Origin: Diabrotica undecimpunctata
Taxonomy: Eukaryota; Arthropoda; Insecta; Coleoptera; Chrysomelidae
Reading direction: 5' to 3'
Assembly: GCF_040954645.1 (NCBI RefSeq)
Contig: NC_092804.1
Span: 86,297,217 to 86,361,216 of the forward strand
Length of the DNA stretch: 64,000 bases
In this document: positions 36,701-44,528 of the stretch, in pieces
How positions within the stretch are numbered: the first letter of the stretch is position 1
Layout of the letters: every line of letters begins with the position of its first letter
Position numbers and translations under genes: made by a program
The notes under the pieces: generated by a model
Told to the model about the DNA's origin: nothing
Seen by the model: the letters and a program-made list of their open reading frames with translations, nothing else
Databases searched by the model: none

Positions 36701-37392
36701 TAATAGCTAGTCCAAAATTTCATAACAGAACAATATTTGACGCTGATTTAATGGCAATTGAAATGAAAAAAACTGAGCTAATTTTTAATAAACCTTTATA
36801 TATTGGAATGTCTATTTTAGATATTTCAAAAACATGTATGTATGAATTTTACTATAATTATATATTACCAAAGCTAGGAAATAATTGCAAAATTATGTAT
36901 ACAGATACTGATAGTTTTATATTTGAAATTAAATGTAACGACTTGTATAAAGAAATTATATGTACTGATATTCATAGATTTGATACAAGTGACTATGCTC
37001 CTAACAATCAATATAATATACCCCTACATAATAAAAAAGTTCCAGGTTTAATGAAAGACGAAGCTAGTGGTAGAATTATAACGCATTTTGTTGGTTTAAG
37101 ATCTAAAATGTATAGTTATAAATGTGAAGATAATACTGTTGTAAAAAAATCAAAAGGAGTTAAATATTGTGTTATTAATAACAAAATTACGTTTAATGAT
37201 TACATAGAATGTCTTCAACAAAATTCGGAAAAATTTATTTCTCAATGTTTAATTCGTTCAGATGCTCATAATGTTTTTAGTATAGAGCAAACAAAAATTG
37301 GTTTAAGTCCTTTTGATGACAAAAGATTTTTAATTAATAATTCATTTGATACCCTTCCTTGGGGTCACTATAGTTTAAATCTGACATTTTAA
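33721..37392 (+). pseudogene. polB: Protein-primed-type family B DNA polymerase (PolB), broken
   Basis: This is the Polinton replicative polymerase. Landmarks in order: exonuclease Asp/Glu in YADFE (near 35,030), a Cys/His cluster CHIC...RDHNHFTG...CNLNF (35,287-35,400), HNLSGYDSHFI (Exo II), palm motif DVNNLYGWA (near 36,174), KVNSIYGK (near 36,604) and catalytic YTDTDS (36,898-36,915). The frame is broken five times: in-frame TGA at 33,895-33,897 and 34,687-34,689, and single-base shifts near 35,150-35,160, 35,558-35,566 and 36,418-36,428, all at A- or T-runs. No long intact ORF exists, so as assembled it cannot make a full polymerase. Homopolymer shifts might be sequencing errors; the two TGAs are less easily explained that way. 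Confidence 0.93.
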
Positions 37393-37512
37393 ACATTAAT
37401 GATTTTGTAAAATCTTGAAAATAAATATTAATTTAACTGTTCTTGTTGTATTATTCCTACCTCTATAATCCTACATAAAAAGAAATTAAACTGCAAAATC
37501 AATGCAGTCATC

Positions 37513-38067
37513 ATGTGTAGTTCAAGAATTTACTTGGGTGAGAGAAGATTTTACTTGAATAGAGCAAATCCTAATGAATATGTTGCTGTAAGTATACTTG
37601 GATCATCTTTCGAACCATGCATCAGAATATGTGGAATTACAAATGGTTCCATCATTTTTAATTATGAAGAGTGGAAACAATTTTTATTGAATAAAGAACT
37701 AATTGACGTTTATTTTCACTATTCACAAAAATCAGAGAAAATAAAATTTGAAAAGATTTGGTTGCAGTTTGAAAATATTAATAACATGAGGATTTTAAAT
37801 ATATCAAGGGATATAAATACAGTTTGGTTAGGAACAATCTCTATTTCGGAACTCTGGAAAGTATCACCGATATTAAATTGCATTTTGGATGCATATAAAA
37901 ATATAAATTTCATCATTTCGTTTAAAATTTTGCAGTTGGGAGTTAAAAACTGCAGTAATATTACAGATGCTGGTTTAAACGTACTTAAATATATAAAAGA
38001 TACAAATCCACTAGTATACACCATAGCAATAGAAATTATTTATAGATATCCTGAGCTACTTAAATGA
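37513..38067 (+). CDS. Polinton accessory protein, 184 residues, possible PC4-like N-terminus
   Basis: Intact ORF 120 bp after PolB; its TGA overlaps the ATG of the next gene (ATGA). The first ~65 residues (RIYLGERRFYLNR, YVAVSILG, IIFNYEEWKQFL) have the strand order and the closing 'I-x-F-x-x-EEW' helix start seen in PC4/p15 ssDNA-binding coactivators. That comparison is by pattern and weak. The rest is helical and Ile/Lys-rich with no recognised domain. The tight overlap suggests co-expression with the GADD34-like gene. Confidence 0.6.
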   Translation: MCSSRIYLGERRFYLNRANPNEYVAVSILGSSFEPCIRICGITNGSIIFNYEEWKQFLLNKELIDVYFHYSQKSEKIKFEKIWLQFENINNMRILNISRDINTVWLGTISISELWKVSPILNCILDAYKNINFIISFKILQLGVKNCSNITDAGLNVLKYIKDTNPLVYTIAIEIIYRYPELLK

Positions 38068-38279
38068 AAAAAGTTACATTTAACAAGAATAATGAAATGT
38101 ATATACTACGCACTTGGAATTTTGCTTATCAAGACGCTAGAAAAGGAAATTGGGAACAATATGTAGTTGATAGGTATCGGTTTCATCGTCGCATCAAAGA
38201 AATGGAAAAATGTATTTCTCCAATTTTAAGTAATAGTCATAGAAATAAAATGTATAAAAATTATTTTTGTAATGAATAA
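38064..38279 (+). CDS. GADD34/PPP1R15-like protein (eIF2alpha phosphatase recruiter), 71 residues
   Basis: A compact ORF overlapping the previous stop by 4 bp. It starts with KKVTF (residues 2-6), a match to the RVxF docking motif for protein phosphatase 1. Twenty residues on comes ARKGNWEQYVVDRYRFHRRI (25-44), matching the conserved KGxWExxxxDxxRFxxRI segment by which GADD34/PPP1R15 and its viral counterparts (herpesvirus ICP34.5, African swine fever virus DP71L) engage eIF2alpha. A helical end with ISPIL and SHRNKM follows. In the known family the protein recruits PP1 to dephosphorylate eIF2alpha and so restore translation shut off by stress or antiviral kinases. Its length equals the short DP71L form. 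Function here is inferred from motifs; the frame is intact. Confidence 0.85.
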   Translation: MKKVTFNKNNEMYILRTWNFAYQDARKGNWEQYVVDRYRFHRRIKEMEKCISPILSNSHRNKMYKNYFCNE

Positions 38280-38329
38280 AACATAATGTAATAATTTATA
38301 AGTTTTTTATTTAAAAATATATATGTAAA

Positions 38330-39244
38330 TTATACAACATTATTTTTATTAATCCAAGACTGTTGTTTCAATCCAAGCCATTTTACAAGAATCTTATTTC
38401 CTTTTCGTTTCACCACTTTTTCAATTAAATATACATCTGAATATTTAACTTTTTGTAATTCTTCTCGATAGAATGATCCTTGAATTTCTTCATGTTGTTT
38501 ATCTTCTAAAACGTATGTTACAGGATTAGTTAAATTAATTTTAACAATTTTAAAAATTTCAGTAGTCCAATTAGGAGTATAGCCTTTGTTGAATGCATGA
38601 CGGACCTTGCTTATACGCACATAATCTCCCTTCTGAAATTTTGGTCTCCTAGAATCTACAACTTTTATATGATTAAATGCAGTAATATATTTCGCATTGT
38701 GATCGTTTATTTTACTAGGTATAGCGTTAATAGTAGAGTGTTTTGTATTATTATATTTTGATATAATTTCTGGTAATATATCCAACCATTTGTAATTACC
38801 TTGCATACTAAATCGTTTCCAAAGTAACGATTTTAAAGTTCGAATTACTCGTTCAGCCATACTTGCTTTAATGTTAGAAAAAGTACTGTAATGATTAATT
38901 CCAAATTTTTTCATTAATGTTTGAAAATCTTTATTGTAAAACTCTGTGCCCTTATCAGTCTGCAAGTTTTGAGGAGCTTTTTTCATTTGAGATAATATGT
39001 CTTTCATTGCATTTGTAATTTCTTTTCCGGTTTTAGTTTTAACAGGTGCAGCCCATACGTATTTACTAAATACGTTAATAACAACTAAAATGTAATTATA
39101 ACCTTTATTTTCTTTAGTAAATGAATTCATAATAGCTAAATCTGCTTGTATAAGATCATGCAATCCTTTAACGATTACATGTCTCCGGGGATAATTAATT
39201 CGAGCTGGAGCATGAAGTTCATGAACAACTTGAGCCTTAGACAT
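38330..39244 (-). CDS. int: Retroviral-type integrase with C-terminal chromodomain
   Basis: 304 residues. The rve catalytic core shows Asp35 (LIQADLAIM), Asp97 (LQTDKGTEF) and Glu131 (SMAERVIRTLK), with 33 residues between the last two. A central SH3-like part (PKFQKGDYVRISK, WTTEIFKIVKI) precedes a chromodomain (YLIEKVVKRKGNKILVKWLG ... W). The N-terminal zinc-binding part seen in many Polinton integrases is reduced to the HELHAPAR stretch; upstream sequence belongs to another gene overlapping by 8 bp. The enzyme would insert the element and make the 6-bp duplication. It is convergent with the GADD34-like gene, with a 50-bp gap. Confidence 0.95.
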   Translation of the reverse strand: MSKAQVVHELHAPARINYPRRHVIVKGLHDLIQADLAIMNSFTKENKGYNYILVVINVFSKYVWAAPVKTKTGKEITNAMKDILSQMKKAPQNLQTDKGTEFYNKDFQTLMKKFGINHYSTFSNIKASMAERVIRTLKSLLWKRFSMQGNYKWLDILPEIISKYNNTKHSTINAIPSKINDHNAKYITAFNHIKVVDSRRPKFQKGDYVRISKVRHAFNKGYTPNWTTEIFKIVKINLTNPVTYVLEDKQHEEIQGSFYREELQKVKYSDVYLIEKVVKRKGNKILVKWLGLKQQSWINKNNVV

Positions 39245-39656
39245 TTTTTTCTATAGGACACTGTAACAACAGCTCTATGCAGATATTATTCGTTTTTCCT
39301 ATTTTAAATTGTATCACATCACCTTTTCTAATTGTGATACCGGCCAACTCATGAAATTTATATGTTTTTGAACTTATTTCAACATCTCCATCTGCTGCAT
39401 AATGTGCAACACTTTCAATTTTAGCTGTTAGAGGACTTTTAAATGCTGTTCCACCGTTATCGAGTACGTAATATTTTTTATTTAGACTCGTTTTCTTTTC
39501 TCCTCTTAAACGAATTAGACACTTTACATGAAAGTCAAATGAATCACAAATATAAAAAGCTGACTTTAATTGTGGTAAAGGAGTTGACACAATATCATCT
39601 GATGAGCAGGTAGGTGACAATGTAAGATAATGTTGATTAAACTTGTTTAAAGGCAT
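39237..39656 (-). CDS. Polinton protein of unknown function, 139 residues (paralog 1)
   Basis: Intact ORF starting MPLNKFNQHYLT and ending in a strand-rich region (VIQFKIG, CIELLLQCPIEK). It overlaps the integrase start by 8 bp. A related gene with the same opening (MPLNRFNQHYLT) and the same ending type (ELTLSCPLVKP) lies at 40,151-40,566, so the element carries a duplicated pair. The pattern looks like a small beta-rich protein; no family is recognised. Confidence 0.7.
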   Translation of the reverse strand: MPLNKFNQHYLTLSPTCSSDDIVSTPLPQLKSAFYICDSFDFHVKCLIRLRGEKKTSLNKKYYVLDNGGTAFKSPLTAKIESVAHYAADGDVEISSKTYKFHELAGITIRKGDVIQFKIGKTNNICIELLLQCPIEKNV

Positions 39657-39768
39657 ATTTTTTTTAAATAATGTTAGCAGTTACTTGACGTAACCTGTTT
39701 ATATACTTAAGCAGGAGGGATATGTACTATATATGTAGAAAAACTCGGATTCACGTTAGTTGTTCAAT

Positions 39769-40102
39769 ATGTATACAGAAACGATTTCTATAACAGACAT
39801 TGATACTGGTGTTAAGAGTTTAAAACAGATATTTCTAAATCTTGAATGGGATGCTCAACATGAACTAGTATATGGAAGAGGATATTTTGATGACAACTAT
39901 TGTATATACCTGTCAGCGAAATATAAAAAAAGGGTATGAGACTTGCGATTTGTTTTTAGAAAAGAAAATTTGTCTACATGGGTTTGTATCCTTGTTAAGA
40001 AAAGTGGAACTGGATACTTATTTAGATCGCTTAAAAGATTATCTTCCGTCTGTGCTATATGAAACTGATGTTGATAATGCTGATAAAGAGTCATCAAAAT
40101 AA
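39769..40102 (+). pseudogene. Small Polinton ORF with a frame break, C-terminus like the 46.5-46.9 kb gene
   Basis: An ATG at 39,769 opens a frame (MYTETISITDIDTG ...) that runs to a TGA at about 39,940. The +1 frame continues as an open segment to 40,102. The switch lies at an A-run near 39,926. The C-terminal part (KKICLHGF, then LKDYLP) resembles the minus-strand gene at 46,513-46,866 (DKICICCF, then HKDVLP), suggesting paralogs. It sits between the two copies of the MPLN gene pair. Function unknown. Confidence 0.5.
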
Positions 40103-40150
40103 TTGTATTTTACAAAAATTAAAAAATTTAAAATATATATTGTTTTTTAT

Positions 40151-40566
40151 TTACGGTTTTACTAACGGACAAGATAGTGTCAATTCAACATAAATTTCAT
40201 TATATGACTTAAACTGAACAAGTGGAAATGATAACACATCATTTTTTGTAAAAACATTGTTATCAACCAAATCTTCTAAGATGGTTGATGAACTATTATA
40301 CTTCATTTTAAGCGGTTCTGGGAAACATTTAACATTTTTTACTTTTCCAGTTACAGGCATAGTATATAGAATGTTTTGCCATCCAATACAAAGTAATCTT
40401 TGCTAACATTTAAGTCTTTACGTCCACGAATAGTAATTATACACACACTACAATAATCGGCAGGTTGGCAAATGTAAAATTGAGATTGTAGTGGCTCTGA
40501 GACAATTTCATCGACATTACAGGTTTGAGATGTTAGGTAGTGTTGGTTGAATCTGTTAAGAGGCAT
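40151..40566 (-). pseudogene. Polinton protein of unknown function (paralog 2), frame-broken
   Basis: Starts MPLNRFNQHYLT like paralog 1. The first frame ends near 40,351 and the homologous continuation is in another frame from about 40,360 down to 40,151. A single-base shift near 40,350-40,375 is the simplest reading. The first ORF ends just as the second opens. Confidence 0.6.
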
Positions 40567-40612
40567 TTTTGCACTGAATGATATTTAACAAAAGTTGCAA
40601 TATTTATGCACT

Positions 40613-41728
40613 TTATGCGATAACTCCACTTTCCCGCAATTCCTCAATTATTGAAATAATTTTATTGTTGTGTCCGTTATTGCCCGCTGCTTGAGAAGCT
40701 ACTAGCAATCGTAGTCTATCAATCAACTCATTAAAATCATCAAAATATTTGTATTCAATAGGATTTTTATTATAGGACATTAACGTCATTTTTCCACCAT
40801 TTTTGGAAGATTTCAACGTTAATTTTCCACCACGCTTGGAAGACATTCCCCGCGTAAGCACACCTGATGGTATTGAACCAGATCTAGGACGTATGGGTTC
40901 AATTAAGTTAGGTTTTACTATGTAGAGCCACTTGTCTTTTATATCGTTTGGAAATGTACGAATAGGTAAAGCCCTATTATTATTCCTACGGTAAGCATTA
41001 GTCCGTTCTATAATATCAACATAGTAGCTTATGTCTTGCTCAGTATACGTAACAGGTTTTTTAAAAAATAACAACTCATAAATTCCGAGAGTACCAGGGT
41101 AACTCACTCCTTTTATTCCAATAGTAGACCCATCAAAGTAAATCTCTGAATCTCCAATGAAAAACTTTTTTTCTTTAGGATCGTAGAATATACCCAAAAT
41201 ATGATCATATTTACCTGTCACATCACGCACCATTCCTTCAATAAAATCTCTTGGAAGTGGTGCTGTAAATTGATCAAAATAATCATGCGATACTTCAGGA
41301 TCGGTTTGATAAAATTGTGAAATAGTATCATCTATAAATTCATTCAATTGTGTTCTGAATTCATAAGGTGTTTCAATCAAATTAGTGGGTTCTGTAGGGC
41401 GAGTGCTGGATCCTAATTGTGTGCTGCTTAGTTGAGGTGGTGGTGTCAAAAATGCTATTTTTCTAAAGGTGGATGGATCTCTCTTAATAGGACTTAAGTT
41501 TTTACTTCCAAGAAGTTCTTTTTCTGATTGTGGTGTAATAATTTCTTGTTTAACAGATGGTTGTTTTGTTTCCAATGCGGTAAGCAATTCTTTAATCGGT
41601 TTAGTAATGGGTGTATAGTTTTTTTCCAACTGTATTTGTGAATCAGTTATACCACTTTTTAAACGTTTATATTTTTGCTTCAAAGCTTGCCTACCTTTAA
41701 TTAGTTGTTTAGCAAGCTGAGGATCCAT
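40613..41728 (-). CDS. Conserved Polinton protein, DUF8207-like, 371 residues
   Basis: Intact ORF. The N-terminal ~120 residues are charged and low complexity. The middle contains FFIGDSEIYFDGSTIGIKG then YPGTLGIYELLFFKKP, a pattern I associate with insect proteins labelled DUF8207 that occur with Polintons (recall, not a search). It ends with basic Gly/Ser/Lys-rich repeats (SKRGGKLTLKSSKNGGKM) and a short helix. Position next to the packaging ATPase and the basic composition fit a virion core or DNA-associated protein, as inference. Confidence 0.65.
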   Translation of the reverse strand: MDPQLAKQLIKGRQALKQKYKRLKSGITDSQIQLEKNYTPITKPIKELLTALETKQPSVKQEIITPQSEKELLGSKNLSPIKRDPSTFRKIAFLTPPPQLSSTQLGSSTRPTEPTNLIETPYEFRTQLNEFIDDTISQFYQTDPEVSHDYFDQFTAPLPRDFIEGMVRDVTGKYDHILGIFYDPKEKKFFIGDSEIYFDGSTIGIKGVSYPGTLGIYELLFFKKPVTYTEQDISYYVDIIERTNAYRRNNNRALPIRTFPNDIKDKWLYIVKPNLIEPIRPRSGSIPSGVLTRGMSSKRGGKLTLKSSKNGGKMTLMSYNKNPIEYKYFDDFNELIDRLRLLVASQAAGNNGHNNKIISIIEELRESGVIA

Positions 41729-41761
41729 TATAACTGAGGAAATATAAGTAAATTATAAAGC

Positions 41762-42448
41762 TTATATACTAATATACGCATCAAAGCCTTTTCTATATCG
41801 ACCAGATGATAATTGATAATCTTTGTCAATGGTTAGAAAACCAAATTTATCTTTCCAACAGTGAGAACACACATTTTTAAAATCTTGAAAGGACATATCA
41901 ATATTCACATGATCATCATATATATGTTTTAAATTTGTCATATCTTGTTTAAAAATTATTAGAAAATTTGCATTATCTCTAATGAGTTGTTTAGGTATTG
42001 CTGAATAGGTTTGACATAAATAAAAAGCATCTGTGGATCTATGACGACCAAAGCAGTAGTAACTTTGAATAATTTTTTGATTGCATGAACCTACATCATC
42101 AAATATAATAACAGAATTATTTTTTATATCTTCCGGAGCAATGATGTCGTCTATATTACCATATTCCTCATAACCTATTTCTTTAATCGGACTAATTAAA
42201 GTTCGCAAATATGCATATTTTGGTTGATGTAAACTTTTAGAATACACATAGATATTTTCAAATCTTAAACCATTAGGATGATCAATTAAAGATAACATAG
42301 CATTGGTTTTTCCTGAACCACTAGCCCCAACAATAAGACCTCTTTTAGAATCACCTCCAAACAAACAACCATGTTTTCCCGTTTTAAATGCATCGTTATT
42401 ATCATAATTTTCAATAGGTAAATGATTCTTTTGTTGAATGATCTTCAT
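41762..42448 (-). CDS. A32/FtsK-HerA-like genome-packaging ATPase
   Basis: 228 residues from ATG at 42,448. Walker A is GASGSGKT (residues 41-48) and Walker B is SVIIFDDVG (112-120). A sensor-like region (FGRHRSTDAFYLCQTYSAIP) and a C-terminal HCWKDKFGFL segment follow, as in Polinton and adintovirus ATPases. The frame is open further upstream only because it reads through (TA)n (Y-I repeats), so I take the internal ATG. It is divergent from the PLA2 gene across a 142-bp gap. Confidence 0.93.
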   Translation of the reverse strand: MKIIQQKNHLPIENYDNNDAFKTGKHGCLFGGDSKRGLIVGASGSGKTNAMLSLIDHPNGLRFENIYVYSKSLHQPKYAYLRTLISPIKEIGYEEYGNIDDIIAPEDIKNNSVIIFDDVGSCNQKIIQSYYCFGRHRSTDAFYLCQTYSAIPKQLIRDNANFLIIFKQDMTNLKHIYDDHVNIDMSFQDFKNVCSHCWKDKFGFLTIDKDYQLSSGRYRKGFDAYISI

Positions 42449-42484
42449 AACGTTCAAGTGATAACTGATAGTATAAATAGGTTG

Positions 42485-42486
<2 letters not shown>

Positions 42487-42581
<95 letters not shown>
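42487..42581. repeat. (TA)n tract in the divergent ATPase/PLA2 promoter region
   Basis: About 95 bp of alternating TA fills most of the space between the ATPase and PLA2 start codons. GTATAAATAGG at 42,471-42,481 on the plus strand is a credible TATA box for the late block. Confidence 0.9.
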
Positions 42582-42583
<2 letters not shown>

Positions 42584-42590
42584 TACCATA

Positions 42591-43283
42591 ATGGTAAAAC
42601 GTGCGAAAGTGAAAACACGTCGACTAGGAAAAGGATTAGTCAACAGTCTCATTAACAAACTTCCATTCGAAGCACATATACATGGATATCAATTTTGTGG
42701 TCCTGGAACTCACTTGCATCAAAGATTAGAGAGAGGGGACGAAGGAATTAACGCATTAGACGCTGCGTGTAAAACACACGACATTGCGTATTCACAACAT
42801 AAAAATTTAAGTGAAAGACACGAAGCAGATAAAATTTTGGAAAATAAAGCGTGGGAACGGGTAAAATCAAAGGACGCTAAGCTAGGTGAAAAGATTGCAG
42901 CTTGGTTTGTAACGACAGCAATGAAAGGTAAACGTAAATTGGGTATGGGATTATCTACAAAACCAAAAAAAGGAGGTGCATTGAAAAAAAAAAAAAGAAA
43001 ACGCATTATTCGAGCTCCCAAGAAAGGTGGTTTTTTACCTTTGTTGTTACCATTGCTCGGAGCGTTAGGAGCTGTTGGGGGAGGTGCAGCTGGAATTGCC
43101 AAAGCGGTTAATGATGCCAAAGCTGACCGTGAAAAACTGGCTGAACAACAAAGGCATAATTTGGTAATGGAACAAACGGCAAAAAAAGGAGCGGGGTTTT
43201 ATTTAAGACCATACAAAGGTTACGGAATAAAACGTCGCGGCAAAGGTTTCCGTTTAAAGCCGTATTCAAGAAACTCCCGGTAA
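42591..43283 (+). CDS. Parvovirus-type phospholipase A2 with membrane-active tail
   Basis: 230 residues. YQFCGPGT (residues 33-40) matches the PLA2 calcium loop and DAACKTHDIAYS (57-68) holds the catalytic His63-Asp64 pair, the arrangement of the parvovirus VP1 PLA2. A Lys/Arg-rich hinge (131-146) leads to a hydrophobic Gly/Leu/Ala helix (148-171: FLPLLLPLLGALGAVGGG) and a basic C-terminus. In adintoviruses this class is a virion protein thought to breach endosomal membranes (established family idea); action here is inferred. It opens the late plus-strand gene block; the protease follows after 17 bp. Confidence 0.93.
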   Translation: MVKRAKVKTRRLGKGLVNSLINKLPFEAHIHGYQFCGPGTHLHQRLERGDEGINALDAACKTHDIAYSQHKNLSERHEADKILENKAWERVKSKDAKLGEKIAAWFVTTAMKGKRKLGMGLSTKPKKGGALKKKKRKRIIRAPKKGGFLPLLLPLLGALGAVGGGAAGIAKAVNDAKADREKLAEQQRHNLVMEQTAKKGAGFYLRPYKGYGIKRRGKGFRLKPYSRNSR

Positions 43284-43300
43284 AGCTACCTAAACGAGCA

Positions 43301-43651
43301 ATGACTGATGTAGATCTTGTTAAATATGCTGGTTTGTTACATATTCCTCATTTTCGTGGAGTTTTTATGCGTGATTCTGTACCTCATGTAATACGAAAAC
43401 ATGAATCAGGTATAGTAAACCACGATACGAAAGACGGAAATGGTACATATTGGACTGCATATGCTAAACAAGATACAATTATTACTTATTTTGATAGTTA
43501 TGGAAATTTACCTCCTCCTACTGAATTAGTACGATATTTTAAAAGTAATGGAAACGTTACTATAGTATATAACTATGATGTCATTCAAAATTTTAATTCT
43601 TTTAATTGTGGTCAAAACTGTTTAAGATTTTTATTTAATTACTATAATTAA
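43301..43651 (+). CDS. Adenain-like maturation cysteine protease, catalytic His replaced
   Basis: 116 residues with the C5 protease order: GNGTYW at the position of the catalytic His motif, YFDSYG with the acidic residue (Asp65), Gln96, and Cys103 in NSFNCGQNC. The residue that should be His is Tyr50, so the catalytic triad is incomplete although the frame is intact. The family cleaves capsid precursor proteins. A single base change could account for it; it might also reflect a derived, inactive protein. Confidence 0.88.
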   Translation: MTDVDLVKYAGLLHIPHFRGVFMRDSVPHVIRKHESGIVNHDTKDGNGTYWTAYAKQDTIITYFDSYGNLPPPTELVRYFKSNGNVTIVYNYDVIQNFNSFNCGQNCLRFLFNYYN

Positions 43652-43681
43652 TCATTGAGCATCATTTATACTTGAACCAGC

Positions 43682-44374
43682 ATGTCAGTCACATTCACCC
43701 TTACTGGAGAATCATCAATTCTCAGTGATGATTACAATCCTCCGATTTATCTTGATGAGAATTTCAATTATGAAATTGGTGTTGCAAATTTTGACACTTT
43801 TAACAGTATTCCAAATGTCGATATTCATAATAATGTTTTTGTGTGGGGTAAAAACAGTGAATTTACCTTTAAAATTCCTGTAGGTGCCTACGAAGTTGAT
43901 GATATTATTAAAATTATTAAAAATGAAATGATTCAAACCGCTAGCATAGTTAGTATGAAACCTGATATAAATACAAATAGAATTAGTATTAAAAGTAGTG
44001 ATTGGATTAATTTTGATGTTGATAATTCTATAGGAAGTTTACTAGGTTTCGAAAGAGTTAAACTAACACCAAATAAACTTCATATATCCACGAATGTGGT
44101 AAATATTTTAAAAGTTAATACTATCTGTATTGATTGTAATATTGCTGTTGGATCTTTCTTAAATGGAAAGGCTGTGCATATTATTCATCAATTTTTTCCT
44201 GAAGTTCCTAATGGGTATAAAATAGTCGAGCAACCGTTAACCATCTTGTATTATCCTGTAATCAACAAGACGATAAGCAACATAACTGTTCGAGTTTTAG
44301 ATCAACAAGGAAATTTAGTTAATTTTAATAAAGAGACAATTACTGTTCGGCTACATCTTAAAAAAATTGAGTAA
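43682..44374 (+). CDS. Minor capsid protein (penton, single jelly roll)
   Basis: 230 residues, intact. The start SVTFTLTGESSILS, the YEIGVANFDTFNSIPN segment, the FKIPVGAYEVDDI strand-helix and the SLLGF...L...HIS block are typical of Polinton/adintovirus penton proteins. In the virion it would occupy the five-fold vertices. It sits between the protease and the major capsid gene, the usual order. Confidence 0.88.
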   Translation: MSVTFTLTGESSILSDDYNPPIYLDENFNYEIGVANFDTFNSIPNVDIHNNVFVWGKNSEFTFKIPVGAYEVDDIIKIIKNEMIQTASIVSMKPDINTNRISIKSSDWINFDVDNSIGSLLGFERVKLTPNKLHISTNVVNILKVNTICIDCNIAVGSFLNGKAVHIIHQFFPEVPNGYKIVEQPLTILYYPVINKTISNITVRVLDQQGNLVNFNKETITVRLHLKKIE

Positions 44375-44375
44375 A

Positions 44376-44528
44376 ATGGTTTTGCAGTTTCATCAAAGTA
44401 ATTATCCAAAACATTCCTATAAAAGACGTCATCTCATTAAAACAATTAGTAGAAGGATAACATCTAAGCTGTTAACATCTAAAAATCGTAAATTTTTGAA
44501 ATCACTTGGTTATCAAGTTTTAATATAA
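44376..44528 (+). CDS. Small basic protein, 50 residues
   Basis: ATG at 44,376 to TAA at 44,526-44,528; its stop overlaps the ATG of the major capsid gene by one base. The peptide is rich in Lys/Arg/His (YKRRHLIKTISRRITSK) and ends KFLKSLGYQVLI. Small basic ORFs with a '-FL-SLG(F/Y)-V' end recur at this position in Polintons as I recall, and may be core or cement peptides. Too short for most ORF filters. Confidence 0.65.
   Translation: MVLQFHQSNYPKHSYKRRHLIKTISRRITSKLLTSKNRKFLKSLGYQVLI

Noticed and set aside
33721..37392. TGA recoding (Trp or selenocysteine) to explain the PolB stops
   Set aside because: Only two TGAs occur and the same gene has three frame breaks; other genes in the element use TGA and TAA as ordinary stops.
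42449..42658. N-terminal extension of the packaging ATPase
   Set aside because: The extra codons are (TA)n and antisense to the PLA2 start; family proteins begin near the ATG at 42,448.
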